A stretch of 64,000 nt of DNA from Nitrospira sp. (GCA_030123565.1 CP126122.1:496001-560000), one strand, 5' to 3'; counted from the first letter of the stretch, positions 25,701 through 35,109 are shown. Numbers and translations: made by a program. Notes: generated by a model not told the origin, from the sequence alone.

Positions 25701-28211
25701 GGGCTCGTCGCGCAATGCGCCCGAGAAAAGCGACGCATCATGCTGACCGACGTCCCTCCCGACTATATACGGATCCGTTCCGGGCTGGGGGAGGCGCAGG
25801 CGCGCAACGTCATCGTATTGCCGGTTTTGTTCGAAGGCCGGACCAAGGCGGTGATCGAGCTGGCGACCCTGTCCGAATTCACTCCGACGCATGTGGCGTT
25901 TCTCGGCCAATTGACGGAGACGATCGGGGTGGTGGTGAATACGATCGAAGCGACCATGCAGACCGAAGGTCTTCTGCAACAGTCGCAAAACCTGGCCACG
26001 GAGCTGCAGGCCCAACAAAAGGAACTCCAGCAAACCAACGAGGAGTTGGCCAAGAAGGCGCAACAGCTTGCGGAGCAAAATGCGGAGGTGGAACGAAAGA
26101 ATCGTGAAATCGAGCAGGCCCGGCATGCGTTGGAAGACAAGGCGCGCGAGTTGGCACTGGCATCCAAATACAAATCCGAATTTCTGGCCAATATGTCGCA
26201 TGAATTACGGACGCCGTTGAACAGCATTCTGATCCTGGCCCAACAGCTCGGAGAGAATCCGGACCGCAACCTCAGTTCCAAGCAGGTGGAGTTTTCCAAG
26301 AATATTCATGCGGCCGGCGCGGATCTCCTCAATTTGATCAGCGACATCCTCGACCTGTCCAAGATCGAATCCGGCACGGTCACGGTTGAGCCGGAAGAAG
26401 TGCTCTTCATGAAGGTGCGGGAGGCCACGGAGCGCAGCTTCCGTCATGTGGCCGAAGCCAGACAGTCGGCCTTCCATATCGAGATCGACCCCCAGTTGCC
26501 CCGCAGCCTCGTGACGGACTTCAAGCGGTTACAGCAGGTGTTGAAGAACCTCCTGTCCAACGCGTTCAAATTTACGTCTCATGGTCGGGTCACATTCAGG
26601 ATCCGCCGCGCCTTGGCCGGCTGGAACCTGGACCATCCGGTGCTCAGCACCGTTCCGACCGTCGTGGCATTCGAAGTGAGCGATACCGGCATCGGCATTC
26701 CGGTCGAAAAGCAGAAGATCGTGTTCGAGGCGTTTCAACAGGCGGACGCGGGGACGAGCAGGCGCTTCGGCGGAACGGGACTCGGGCTGGCTATCAGCCG
26801 CGAGTTGGCCATGTTGCTGGGCGGCGAGATTCGTTTGGTCAGCGCTCCCGGGGAAGGCAGCACGTTCACGCTGTATTTGCCGGAGGCCTACATGGGCCCC
26901 GCGCCGGAGCTGATTCTTCCCAAATTCCAGTCGCAGCAACAGACGCCGTTGCTTGTGCAACAGGCCCATCATCTAGAAGATATTCCGGACGATCGCGAAA
27001 CCATCATGCCCGGCGAACCGACCGTGCTGATCGTCGAAGATGATCCGCATTACGCCCGCGTACTCTTGGGAGCCGTCCGCGAGAAGGGCCTGAAGGGCAT
27101 CGTCACCGCCCACGGCCGCCTCGCCCTGAGCCTGACTCGCGAATACAAGCCGGTGGCCATCACGTTGGATATTTTCCTTCCGGACATGCTGGGTTGGACG
27201 GTCCTGAGCCACCTCAAGCAGGATCCGGAAACCAGGCATATTCCCGTCCAGATCCTGACTGTGGAAGAGGAACGGTTGCACGGTCTCGGGCATGGCGCGT
27301 TCGCCTACATGATCAAACCGACCACAACCGAAGACCTGGGTGACACGTTCGGACGTCTGGTGGACTTCACCAGGCCCAGGCGCAAACGATTGCTGCTCGT
27401 AGAGGACAATGAGATCGAACGCCGGAGTCTCTGCGAGTTGCTGATTCATGACGAGGTGGACATCGTTCCAGCGGACAATGGGGCACGCGCATGGGACCTG
27501 CTCTCCCGGCAGCATTTCGACTGCGTCGTGTTGGATCTGCGGCTGCCCGACATGTCCGGTTTCCAGATCCTCGAACGCATCCGCGAACACGAGGCCTTGC
27601 GCAATATCCCCGTGATCGTCTCGACCGGCAAGGACTTGAGCGAGGAAGAAGAGATTCAGCTTCGGGAACTGTCTCAAGGGATCGTGTTGAAGGGCGTACA
27701 GTCACCCGAGCGGCTGTTGGATGAAGCGACCCTCTTCCTGCATTTGGTGGTGACGCAACTTTCCCCGGAAAAACAGCAGATGCTGGAGCGAGTCCGGCAA
27801 AGCGACGATGCGTTGGTCGGCAAGAAGGTATTGGTTGTGGACGACGATATCCGGAACATTTTCGCCCTCACCAGCCTGCTGGAGCGACATGGGATGGAGG
27901 TGACGAGCTGCGAAACCGGGCGTGAGGCCGTTCAAAAAGTGGAGGATGATGAGGACCTCGACATGGTGCTGATGGACATCATGATGCCGGAAATGGACGG
28001 ATATGAAACCATGCGGCAGATCAGGCAGAATCCGCGTCATCGTCTCCTGCCGATTCTAGCCTTGACGGCGAAGGCCATGAAGGGCGATCGTGAACGGTGC
28101 TTACAAGCCGGCGCGTCGGATTATATCGCGAAACCGGTCAATACCGATGAGTTGCTGGCTCTCCTGCGCATCTGGCTCTATGGGCGCAAGAAAGCCATGC
28201 GGAGACCATGA
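22752..28211 (+). CDS. Giant soluble HAMP-array hybrid histidine kinase
   Basis: About 1819 residues with no transmembrane segment. Residues 1-175 hold degenerate HAMP-like units. Residues 176-912 hold eight 92-residue HAMP repeats, almost identical in protein and DNA (276-bp period). A GAF domain follows at about 916-1070, a coiled coil, HisKA with the phospho-His in [19 protein letters not shown] (about 1150), HATPase (about 1250-1375, [22 protein letters not shown]), and three receivers (Asp in [36 protein letters not shown]). The plan matches group III (Nik1-type) osmosensing kinases of fungi and their bacterial relatives. The ATG at 22752 follows GGAGG. It is followed within 80 bp by another kinase gene. 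Confidence 0.92.
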   Translation: MKIKSNSRSGNRQAAGVVHDDSHDKAILHILQAVKNGDFSMRLPAEWTGLVGKIADEINGLIDLNAMFAEEFKRVSHAVGKKGKLSERASVPEARGEWKTNIEAVNGLIEDLVRPTTEMARVIGAVAKGDLTQSVALEAEGHPLRGEFLSTAKTVNSMVGQLDAFAAEVTRVAREVGTEGKLGGQAVVPGVAGTWKDLTDNVNSMASNLTNQVRNIAEVTIAVANGDLSKKITADVRGEILQLKDTINTMVDQLRSFAAEVTRVAREVGTDGKLGGQAVVPGVAGTWKDLTDSVNSMASNLTNQVRNIAEVTVAVANGDLSKKITVDVRGEILQLKDTINTMVDQLRSFAAEVTRVAREVGTDGKLGGQAQVRDVSGVWKDLTDSVNSMASNLTAQVRNIAEVTTAVANGDLSKKITADVRGEILQLKEAINTMVDQLRSFAAEVTRVAREVGTDGKLGGQAVVPGVAGTWKDLTDSVNSMASNLTNQVRNIAEVTTAVANGDLSKKITADVRGEILQLKDTINTMVDQLRSFAAEVTRVALEVGTEGKLGGQAQVRDVSGVWKDLTESVNLMAGNLTDQVRNIAEVTIAVANGDLSKKITVDVRGEILQLKEAINTMVDQLRSFAAEVTRVAREVGTEGKLGGQAAVSGVAGTWKDLTDSVNSMASNLTDQVRNIAYVTIAVANGDLSKKITADVRGEILQLKEAINTMVDQLRSFAAEVTRVAREVGTEGKLGGQAQVRDVSGVWKDLTDSVNLMAGNLTDQVRNIANVTIAVANGDLSKKITVDVHGEILQLKEAINTMVDQLRSFAAEVTRVAREVGTEGKLGGQAIVPGVPGTWKDLTESVNLLAANLMTQVRAIAEVATAVTQGDLTRSIQVQARGEVAELKDNINVMIRTLRATTEQNTEQDWLKTNLAKFTRMMQGQRDLTTVGDLLLTELAPLVNAQYGAIYQHDAGEKPLLRLLASYAGENGDIVPDEMRIGVGLVAQCAREKRRIMLTDVPPDYIRIRSGLGEAQARNVIVLPVLFEGRTKAVIELATLSEFTPTHVAFLGQLTETIGVVVNTIEATMQTEGLLQQSQNLATELQAQQKELQQTNEELAKKAQQLAEQNAEVERKNREIEQARHALEDKARELALASKYKSEFLANMSHELRTPLNSILILAQQLGENPDRNLSSKQVEFSKNIHAAGADLLNLISDILDLSKIESGTVTVEPEEVLFMKVREATERSFRHVAEARQSAFHIEIDPQLPRSLVTDFKRLQQVLKNLLSNAFKFTSHGRVTFRIRRALAGWNLDHPVLSTVPTVVAFEVSDTGIGIPVEKQKIVFEAFQQADAGTSRRFGGTGLGLAISRELAMLLGGEIRLVSAPGEGSTFTLYLPEAYMGPAPELILPKFQSQQQTPLLVQQAHHLEDIPDDRETIMPGEPTVLIVEDDPHYARVLLGAVREKGLKGIVTAHGRLALSLTREYKPVAITLDIFLPDMLGWTVLSHLKQDPETRHIPVQILTVEEERLHGLGHGAFAYMIKPTTTEDLGDTFGRLVDFTRPRRKRLLLVEDNEIERRSLCELLIHDEVDIVPADNGARAWDLLSRQHFDCVVLDLRLPDMSGFQILERIREHEALRNIPVIVSTGKDLSEEEEIQLRELSQGIVLKGVQSPERLLDEATLFLHLVVTQLSPEKQQMLERVRQSDDALVGKKVLVVDDDIRNIFALTSLLERHGMEVTSCETGREAVQKVEDDEDLDMVLMDIMMPEMDGYETMRQIRQNPRHRLLPILALTAKAMKGDRERCLQAGASDYIAKPVNTDELLALLRIWLYGRKKAMRRP
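23279..25486 (+). repeat. Eight tandem 276-bp HAMP-coding repeats
   Basis: Units begin near 23279, 23555, 23831, 24107, 24383, 24659, 24935 and 25211. Two linker types alternate: [11 protein letters not shown]-like and [11 protein letters not shown]. Long stretches are identical at DNA level, which points to recent duplication or gene conversion. The last unit is the most divergent and leads into the signalling helix. Confidence 0.9.
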
Positions 28212-28290
28212 CCTCTAACAGGTTGAATGATGAGTCATAAATGGTCGTCCACCACAGTCAGCATTCGTGCTGCGCGCAAGGAGTGTGCCC

Positions 28291-30374
28291 ATGAATGAGA
28301 TTCCCGCCAAAATTCTGTTGGTGGACGACGACGCCAGAAGTCTCATGGCGATGGAGACGCTGCTCATGGGACCGGGGCGCGTCATCATCAAGGCGGATTC
28401 GGGCCAGGAAGCGTTGCGCCAGGTGCTTCGCCACGATTTTGCCGTCATTCTGCTCGATGTCCGCATGCCTCGAGTAGACGGGTTCGAGGCGGCCGAATTG
28501 ATCAGGCAGCGGGAGCAATCGCGCCATATCCCGATCATCTTTCTGTCGGCCGTCGACAAATTGGAGGAGGATGTGTTTCGGGGACTGGCGAGCGGCGCCG
28601 TCGATTATTTATTCAAACCGGTCGTGCCGGAGGTCCTGCGCAGCAAGGTGTCCGTCTTCGTCGATCTGTACCGCATGCGCGAGTGTGTGAAGTTGCAGGC
28701 GGTCCGGGAAGGCGAGGAGCGATTCCGCCTGCTGGTGGACAGCATCAAAGATTATTCGATCCTTCTGCTCAGTCCCGACGGGACCGTGACCAGCTGGAAT
28801 CCCGGCACGCGCCTGATCGAAGGGTATGACGCCCATGAAGTGATCGGCCGAAATCACTCGGAGTTCTTCACGGCGGACGATATCGAGCGGGGGTATCCCT
28901 CCTTGGCACTGGAGATGGCGGCCTCCGCCGGACAGCATGAGGACGAAGGCTGGCGGGTGCGGAAGGACGGCACGAGATTCTGGGCGAATGTGGTGCTGAC
29001 TGCCATGAAGGACGAGGCGGGCAAGCTGAACGGCTTCGCCCGCGTGGCGCGCGATCTGACGGAGCGCAAGGTGGCGGAAGAGCAATTACGGACCCTCGCA
29101 ATGGAATTGGAACAGCGGGTCAGCGAGCGTACCCAGGAATTACTGCAATCTCGGGCGCGCCTGCGGGAACTCGCCACCGAGCTCACCTTGACGGAACAGC
29201 GCGAACGTCGCCGGTTGGCCGGAGAGTTGCACGATTATCTGGCGCAGTTGCTCGTGTTGATCAGAATTAAAATCCGGCAAACCTCTTCCCTTGTCAAGGA
29301 GGCGCCCCCCACGTCTCTGCTCATGGAGGCCGACCGGGCCATTATCGATTCATTGAACTATACCCGCTCCCTGGTCGCGGAACTGGCGCCGCCCCCTCTA
29401 CAAGAATTCGGCCTGCTTGAAGGATTCGGCTGGCTGGCGGAACAGATGCAGAATCATGGGTTGACCGTCACCATCAAAAAAACATTCAGCACATCGTGCT
29501 GCCGGGCGATCAGGCGGTGCTGGTGTTTCAATCTACCAGGGAGCTGTTGTTCAATGTGCTCAAGCATGCCGGAACAGACCAGGCGGAGGTGACCGTCGAT
29601 ACCGATCAGGCTGGGCACCTCGTGGTGACCGTGGAGGACCGCGGTCATGGTTTCAATCCGGATGAAATGACGGGACATCACGACGAACGGAAGCGGTTCG
29701 GACTCTTCAGTGTGCGCGAGCGGGCCGAAGCCATGGGAGGCCGCCTGGTTGTGACCTCTGTCCTCCACCAGGGAACCTGTGCGGCATTGACTATTCCCTA
29801 CCGGCCTGTCCCGCCGAAAGCGGAGGCTGGGCAGAGGTCCGAATTAGGAGTCCTGAGTCCTGAGTTTGCGGAGTCTGGAACCCTGGAGAACGCAACACTT
29901 GGAACTCAGAACTCAGGACCCCGACGGGAGATGGTGATCCGGGTACTGTTGGCGGACGACCATGCCATGGTGCGGCAGGGATTGCGCAGTATTTTGGATG
30001 CCTACCAGGACATTTCCGTGGTCGGTGAAGCGGCCGACGGAGAGGAGGCGGTGGAACTGGCCGGGGCGCTTACCCCGGACGTGATCGTCATGGACGTGAA
30101 TATGCCTAGGATGGACGGCATCGAAGCCACTCGCCGGATCAAAAGCCATTGGCCGGGGCTGGTCGTCATCGGTCTCTCTGTCTCCAATCGCGGGCAAGTG
30201 GAATCGCTCCTGCTGGAGGCAGGTGCCAGCTGTTATGTCTCCAAGGAAGCGGCGGGCGATGAATTGCACGGCGCCATTATGGCGGCCGTGCAGCGTGATC
30301 TCGATGCCTATCAGACAGTGAAGGTCGTGACGGCGTTACCGGCTGAACAGGCGCCCCATCCATTATCCGAATAG
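28291..30374 (+). pseudogene. REC-PAS-HisKA_3-HATPase-REC kinase split by a frameshift
   Basis: The frame from 28291 (AAGGAG before the ATG) gives a receiver (DDDARSLMAME, VILLDVRMPRVDG), PAS (about 145-260) and HisKA_3 (RLAGELHDYLAQLLV). It then leaves frame at a run of seven A (29476-29482), just inside the ATPase domain. A shift of -1 restores the expected reading: VLPGDQAVLVFQSTRELLFN, then VEDRGHGFNPDEM and a NarL-type receiver (DDHAMVRQGLRSI). The joined product would have about 694 residues and resembles the kinases at 16158 and 19958. The cause may be a real mutation, slippage on A7 that makes both forms, or a sequencing error. The second half alone has no obvious strong start. Confidence 0.75.
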
Positions 30375-30433
30375 GCTCTGTTCGCACACCGGGACGAGCC
30401 TCAGATGACGAACAATCGGGGGCCCGGTACCCC

Positions 30434-30901
30434 TTATCTGGGTATGGAAGGCGGTGGCAACTCCGGCGCGGTGCTCTCCATCACCCGAATCGCGCGCTGC
30501 CTTGTATCTAACTTGAGGGTGACCCGCTGTCCGGGGGAAAGATTGAGGAATAACTCAGGTTTGACGATTTCAAACGTCACCTCCCTTCCGAGATCGGTAG
30601 TGATCAGCCCTTTGTTCTGCACCAAATCCACCTTTCCCAGGATTCCGGAGACGGTTTCGTATTCTTCTGCGGCCGCCTCCGCGAACAAGTACGGGAGTGA
30701 GCGCGACTGGTTCGTCAGTTCGGGCGGGAGTAGCGGCAGTGGTGCCGGCGGCGGACTAGGAACCGGTTCGCCTGGTTTGGGAGGGACCGTCGGACCGGGA
30801 CCAGGCTGAGGAACAGGGGCCGGCACGTCCTGCCCTGAGGGGCCCCAACCGATGAGCAGGATTCCGCTCACGAACATTGCACCCACGATTCCGTTCAACA
30901 T
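30434..30901 (-). CDS. Membrane-anchored or exported proline-rich protein
   Basis: A 155-residue protein. The N-terminal hydrophobic segment is MLNGIVGAMFVSGILLIGWG. A Pro/Gly/Val-rich spacer follows (VPQPGPGPTVPPKPGEPVPS), then a folded C-terminal part at about 70-145. That part is beta-rich (YETVSGILGKVDLVQNKGLI, FEIVKPELFLNLSPGQRVTL) and looks like a small OB-type barrel. AGGAAGG precedes the ATG. It is 51 bp downstream of the Csp-like gene on the same strand, so it may belong to its transcript. Function unknown. Confidence 0.68.
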   Translation of the reverse strand: MLNGIVGAMFVSGILLIGWGPSGQDVPAPVPQPGPGPTVPPKPGEPVPSPPPAPLPLLPPELTNQSRSLPYLFAEAAAEEYETVSGILGKVDLVQNKGLITTDLGREVTFEIVKPELFLNLSPGQRVTLKLDTRQRAIRVMESTAPELPPPSIPR

Positions 30902-30952
30902 CGGGCCTTCCTGACCGGCGGACTCCGGTCCCTCTTCCTTCGCAAGGACCTC

Positions 30953-31354
30953 TCAGGCACTCGCCCCGGCGGGGTTCGGCACCGATTGCACGACCATTTG
31001 GTGGCAGAGTCCGGCGCAGCGACGGCACTCCTTCGCGCAGTCCCCGCAAAGAGGGTGGTGAGGGGCATGTTGTTCGCAGAGGCCGGCGCACAAATCACAG
31101 ACTTCGGCACACAATGCGCACAGTCGAACGGCGAAAACGGATGCCCGTCCCATCCATTGGGCAGAAAGCAGACAGATGTCGGAGCAATCGCGGCAAAGTC
31201 GAATGCAGCGAACCATCAAGTCGTGAGCGGCGTCATGTTGCATCCCGATCATATCATCCGCGCAGGTATTACAGATGCGGGCGCAGTCCAAGCAGGCCTG
31301 GATGCAATCTTCTTTATGTTGGCTGATCGAATGGGCTGATGGAGCCATCGCCAT
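30953..31354 (-). CDS. Csp-like four-helix Cys-rich (DUF326) protein
   Basis: A 133-residue helical protein with about 20 cysteines in CxxxC and CxxC spacing along each helix: CIQACLDCARICNTCAD, CIRLCRDCSDICLL, CALCAEVCDLCAGLC, CGDCAKECRRCAGLCHQM. This is the pattern of the DUF326/Csp family, whose members fill a four-helix bundle with thiolates and store many Cu(I) ions. No signal peptide is visible, so this would be a cytosolic (Csp3-like) form. AAGGAGGAGG precedes the ATG. A shared-motif promoter stands upstream. Confidence 0.9.
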   Translation of the reverse strand: MAMAPSAHSISQHKEDCIQACLDCARICNTCADDMIGMQHDAAHDLMVRCIRLCRDCSDICLLSAQWMGRASVFAVRLCALCAEVCDLCAGLCEQHAPHHPLCGDCAKECRRCAGLCHQMVVQSVPNPAGASA

Positions 31355-31391
31355 GCCGGTACCTCCTCCTTGCAGTTGTTCACATATAAGT

Positions 31392-31437
31392 AGCGTAAGC
31401 TGAACCGCCTGTTTCCGGCTACTAGGGAAACCTCTCG
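31392..31437 (-). promoter_or_regulatory. Palindrome-type promoter for the Csp-like gene
   Basis: Minus strand: CGAGA-N6-CCTAG (31422-31437), 24 bp, TACGCT (31397-31392). Only the promoter-proximal half-site is exact. Confidence 0.6.
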
Positions 31438-31569
31438 TCGCCGCCTTGATCCGCCGGCTTGCATGATTCCTGAGCGGTTCGTCGCGAAATTGCAGAGTTG
31501 CGACGCGAGGTCCGGAACACGAAGTATAATTATTTGCCGAAGTCGTATGGCATTTTCTCGGACAGACCC

Positions 31570-31616
31570 CTAGGGTTGTGACTAGCTGTGCAGTGCTCGA
31601 CGAAGTACGTTATGGT
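31570..31616 (+). promoter_or_regulatory. Palindrome-type promoter for the phospholipase D-VTT gene
   Basis: CTAGG-N6-ACTAG (31570-31585), 25 bp, TATGGT (31611-31616). The start codon is at 31649. The spacing is the longest of the set. Confidence 0.62.
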
Positions 31617-31648
31617 GACGCGCAACGTCGAGGGATAAAAGGAGACCG

Positions 31649-33817
31649 ATGGTAACCCCTTCGCCGTTATTGGTGTGTGGTCGAAATTGCTGGCGGCTTG
31701 AGCCGATGGAAAAGGCGGCCTTCCTTGTCGACGGGGAGGCATATTTTCAGGCCTTCCGGGATACTGCCTTACAAGCGAAACATTCCATCGTGATTCTAGG
31801 ATGGGATCTCGATACCCAGATCGAATTGGTAAAGGGGGGCGACAAGCAACCGGAATTTCCTACAAGGCTCGGTGAGTTTCTGGTCGCGTTGTTACGGCGT
31901 AAACGAAAACTCAGGGTCTATGTGCTCAATTGGGATTTTGCGATGATTTATGCGCTGGAGCGGGAGTGGATGCCGACGGCCGAAACGGGATGGAGCCGTC
32001 ATCGCCGGCTCTCCTACCAGGTGGACGGCCAGCATCCCATGGGCGCCTCACACCATCAAAAGGTCGTGGTCATCGACGACACGATCGCGTTCGTCGGTGG
32101 GCTGGACTTGACCAAATCGCGATGGGACACCAGGGGCCATGTATTTCAGGATCCCCGCCGGGTTGAACCGGACGGAACTCCCTATGCTCCTTTTCACGAC
32201 GTTCAAATGATGGTTGCAGGCGAAGCGGCGGGAGCTTTGGGCGAGCTGGCCCGCGCCCGCTGGCTGAATGCCACCGGCAGGAGACTTCCGCCGCCCGGCC
32301 GGCGCCCGGTGGAAGAACTCTGGCCTGCCGCCTTGTCGCCCGATGTGGAGCATTGCCGGACCGGCATCCTGCGAACACAACCCGCCTATGGCGGGCAGGC
32401 GGAGATTCGGGAGATCGAACAGGCATATTTGGATGGAATCAAAAGCGCCCGACGGTCCATTTATATCGAGTCGCAATACTTTACGGCGAATGTGATCGGT
32501 CGTGCGCTCGCGGCGCGGCTGTCCGAGCAGGATGGTCCGGACGTGGTGTTGGTGCTCCGTCACAATTGTGACGGATGGCTGGAGCGCCAGACGATGGACA
32601 GTCTTCGGGCCCGGGTCTTGAGGGAGATGGAACTTGCCGACCATTATGGGCGACTTCGTGTGTATGCCCCGACGGTGCCCGGAACCAATGGAACGGAGAA
32701 AATCGCCGTTCACAGCAAACTGCTTATTGTAGATGAAGATTTCGTTTGTATAGGGTCTGCCAATGTCTCGAACCGCTCCATGGGATTCGATACGGAATGC
32801 AATCTCGCGATCGAGTCTTGTGGGCAACCGCAGATCCAAGCCGCCATCGCCGCGCTTCGCAACGACCTGATCGGTGAACACCTCGGAGTTGAGCCGAACA
32901 TGGTGGCGGAGCAGATTCGCCGTCTCGGCTCACTCACTCGCGCTATCGAGACCTTGCGCGGTGGGACCCGAAGCTTCGAAGACGGGTGCTTCGACTTGAG
33001 TGGAACTGCCGCTCCATTGATTCCGGAAAATCTGCTTATCGATCCGGAACGTCCCATGGACGCAGAGGAGGTCTTGGGCACCATCGCCCACCAGAAGGAA
33101 CACGAGCATATCGGGCGGCGTGTGGTCGTCGCGGTCTCAGGGTTGGCGGCTCTGGGAGTCTTGGCTGCGGCCTGGCGCTGGACACCGTTGGGCGAACTCA
33201 TCAATGTCGGTGATCTGGTCGATGCGGTGCAGGCCAGGGGCCGCGGCCCCACGGGATTGCTGGCATTGTTGGGCGGGTACATCGTGGGCGGGTTTCTTGC
33301 GATTCCCATTATGCTGCTCATCATCGTGACGGTTATCGCGTTCGGCCCATGGATGGGGGGGCCGTCCGCCTTGGCAGGCGCGCTCTTGAGTGCCCTTACC
33401 CTCTTTGCGCTCGGGCGGGCGCTGGGGAGATATCGAGTCCAACGGTTGGCCGGCCGTCGTGTGGCGCACTTGAGCAGACGCATCGCCAAGCGGGGGCTCT
33501 GGGCGATTTTGATGGTCAGGATCTTCCCCATCGCTCCGTTTTCCATGGTGAATCTTGTTGCCGGCGCCACCTCGCTCTCCCTCCGGGATTTCCTCCTGGG
33601 AACCGCCCTTGGCATGAGTCCCGGCATTGTAGTCCTGTCGGCCTTCGTCGATCGTCTGGAAGAAGCGGTTCGAGAGCCGAGTCCCCTGGCCTTTGCCTTG
33701 CTGGGTGTACTGGTCGCCGGCGCTTGGAGCGGTGCCTGGTATTTGTCACGGCGCTTGCAGGTGAGGCGGCCTGCCGTGCCTCCGGCCACCGAGGAAACTG
33801 CCGTTGATGCCGCGTAA
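31649..33817 (+). CDS. Phospholipase D-like / VTT (SNARE-associated) fusion protein
   Basis: A 722-residue fusion. The N-terminal half has two HKD motifs: HHQKVVVIDD (about 134) and HSKLLIVDEDF (about 354), each followed by GG or SAN elements. This is the cardiolipin synthase/phospholipase D arrangement for transphosphatidylation or hydrolysis. The C-terminal half (about 490-715) is a VTT/DedA-like membrane domain (GGFLAIPIMLLIIVTVIAFG, MVRIFPIAPFSMVNLVAGAT). A soluble lipid-active domain tethered to a putative lipid scramblase-like domain makes sense for membrane remodelling. AAAGGAG precedes the ATG. The stop overlaps the start of the next gene. Confidence 0.9.
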   Translation: MVTPSPLLVCGRNCWRLEPMEKAAFLVDGEAYFQAFRDTALQAKHSIVILGWDLDTQIELVKGGDKQPEFPTRLGEFLVALLRRKRKLRVYVLNWDFAMIYALEREWMPTAETGWSRHRRLSYQVDGQHPMGASHHQKVVVIDDTIAFVGGLDLTKSRWDTRGHVFQDPRRVEPDGTPYAPFHDVQMMVAGEAAGALGELARARWLNATGRRLPPPGRRPVEELWPAALSPDVEHCRTGILRTQPAYGGQAEIREIEQAYLDGIKSARRSIYIESQYFTANVIGRALAARLSEQDGPDVVLVLRHNCDGWLERQTMDSLRARVLREMELADHYGRLRVYAPTVPGTNGTEKIAVHSKLLIVDEDFVCIGSANVSNRSMGFDTECNLAIESCGQPQIQAAIAALRNDLIGEHLGVEPNMVAEQIRRLGSLTRAIETLRGGTRSFEDGCFDLSGTAAPLIPENLLIDPERPMDAEEVLGTIAHQKEHEHIGRRVVVAVSGLAALGVLAAAWRWTPLGELINVGDLVDAVQARGRGPTGLLALLGGYIVGGFLAIPIMLLIIVTVIAFGPWMGGPSALAGALLSALTLFALGRALGRYRVQRLAGRRVAHLSRRIAKRGLWAILMVRIFPIAPFSMVNLVAGATSLSLRDFLLGTALGMSPGIVVLSAFVDRLEEAVREPSPLAFALLGVLVAGAWSGAWYLSRRLQVRRPAVPPATEETAVDAA

Positions 33818-34611
33818 TGCCCACCGGAAAGGACGCAGCCGAGATGCGCATGCGGGTGGCCTCGTATAACATCCATCGGGGGGTCGGCAGAGATGGGCGA
33901 TATGAGCCGGGGCGCATCCTCCGGGTGCTTCTGGAAATGGAGGCGGACATTGTCGCGCTGCAGGAAGTCGATTTGTTGGGGCCGGACGCCGTTCAGATTT
34001 TGCCCTGGTTGGCCACGAAGACGAAGATGACCGCCGTGGCCGGACCGGTGTTGTCACGGGCGGAGGGGGACTACGGCAATGCACTGCTGACAAAGTTCTC
34101 CGTCCAGCAGGTCAGACGATGGGATCTGTCCATCGGCCGTCATGAGCCTCGCGGAGCGCTGGACGTCGACTTGAACTGGCAGGGACGGTCCGTTCACGTG
34201 GTCAACACCCACCTGGGGCTCTGGCCGCAGGAACGTCCGTTGCAAGCCAAGCGGTTGTTGGAACTGCTCGCGGTGGAGCGGCATGATGTGACGATTTTGT
34301 TGGGCGACCTCAACGAATGGCATGTCTGGGGAAAATCGCTGCGGCTCTTGCGCCGGGTGTTCGGCAGTCCGGCCGCCCCCTCGACCTTTCCAGCCGGCTG
34401 GCCGATCATGGCGTTGGATCGTATTTGGGTCTCGCCCTCCCAGGCGCTTCTGGCCGTTCGCGCCCACAGGACCGAGCAAAGTCGTGTTGCCTCGGACCAT
34501 TTGCCCGTGAAGGCGGAGATCAGTCTATACGGGAGGAAGACGGACAGTATCCATGCCTATGGTTTGGCGACCAATGCTGCCTCGTGGGTATTGGCTAGCT
34601 TGACCGTATAG
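33817..34611 (+). CDS. Endonuclease/exonuclease/phosphatase (EEP) family protein
   Basis: A 264-residue enzyme with EEP motifs: VASYNIHRGVGRDG (metal-binding Asn), DIVALQEVD (Glu), NTHLGLWPQERPLQ (His), LLGDLNEW (Asp/Asn) and SDHLPV (catalytic His). Members cut nucleic acids or phosphoesters of lipids and inositols. Its ATG overlaps the stop of the phospholipase D-VTT gene (TAATG), which implies coupling; a lipid phosphoesterase role is therefore more likely than DNA repair. The downstream ATG at 33844 is an alternative start. Its 3' end overlaps the convergent gene by 55 bp. Confidence 0.87.
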   Translation: MPTGKDAAEMRMRVASYNIHRGVGRDGRYEPGRILRVLLEMEADIVALQEVDLLGPDAVQILPWLATKTKMTAVAGPVLSRAEGDYGNALLTKFSVQQVRRWDLSIGRHEPRGALDVDLNWQGRSVHVVNTHLGLWPQERPLQAKRLLELLAVERHDVTILLGDLNEWHVWGKSLRLLRRVFGSPAAPSTFPAGWPIMALDRIWVSPSQALLAVRAHRTEQSRVASDHLPVKAEISLYGRKTDSIHAYGLATNAASWVLASLTV

Positions 34612-35018
34612 CGGCCATGCCCGAGATAACTCATGTGCAGGTGGCCGGTACGGGTGAGACGGTCCACTTCGGAGAAGACCTGATTCCAGGTCAGAGTCGG
34701 ACAGGCCCGGACGAGTGTATCGAGGTCGCAGCCCTCGAGGCCGGCGAGTTCGTCGAGGATGACAGCCGTCACATTGACTTCCGACGATCGTTGGGGCTTG
34801 GGCAGAGGGTCGGGCACCGCCTTATGGTTTCGCTTGGTGAATTGCTGTGAGCAGGAAGGACAATAGGTGTGCGTGAGATGATACTCTCCAGTCGAGAGCT
34901 GATGGGTCTGCATGTAGGCGGTCAAGGTTCCCCATTGCTCTGTGTCTTCCTCATGCTGCTTGTCGTTGCGGACCAGGTTGCATACACAACAGATTGGGAT
35001 GAATATTCCGGTCTTCAT
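34557..35018 (-). CDS. Zinc-ribbon plus winged-helix-like protein
   Basis: A 153-residue protein. Residues 8-60 form a CxxC...CxxC module (ICCVCNLVRND, then TLTAYMQTHQL and HTYCPSCSQQF). This resembles the zinc module found after receiver or PAS domains in many signalling proteins (CxxCxxxRDxxxxW...CPxC). Residues 85-145 look like a winged helix (LDTLVRACPTLTWNQVFSEV, then RTGHLHMSYLGHGRYTVKL). A small DNA-binding or adaptor regulator is plausible. The ATG at 35018 follows AAGGAGG; the longer frame from 35066 would overlap the -10 box. Its own operator lies upstream. Confidence 0.65.
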   Translation of the reverse strand: MKTGIFIPICCVCNLVRNDKQHEEDTEQWGTLTAYMQTHQLSTGEYHLTHTYCPSCSQQFTKRNHKAVPDPLPKPQRSSEVNVTAVILDELAGLEGCDLDTLVRACPTLTWNQVFSEVDRLTRTGHLHMSYLGHGRYTVKLANTHEAALVAKP

Positions 35019-35063
35019 GGTCCCCTCCTTGGTCGCACCCCAACGCCAATTATTCAAGTGTGG

Positions 35064-35109
35064 CATATAACCATGGGAATGCGGGTGAGGGAACTAGCAA
35101 GAGCCCTAG
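35064..35109 (-). promoter_or_regulatory. Palindrome-type promoter for the zinc-ribbon gene
   Basis: Minus strand: CTAGG-N6-GCTAG (35094-35109; flanks AACTAG...CTAGTTT), 24 bp, TATATG (35069-35064). It fixes the gene start at 35018. Confidence 0.7.

Noticed and set aside
29476-29483. Classic programmed -1 frameshift heptamer in the split kinase
   Set aside because: The zero-frame codons (AAA AAA ACA) do not fit the X XXY YYZ phase with three identical first bases. Only plain slippage on A7 remains possible.
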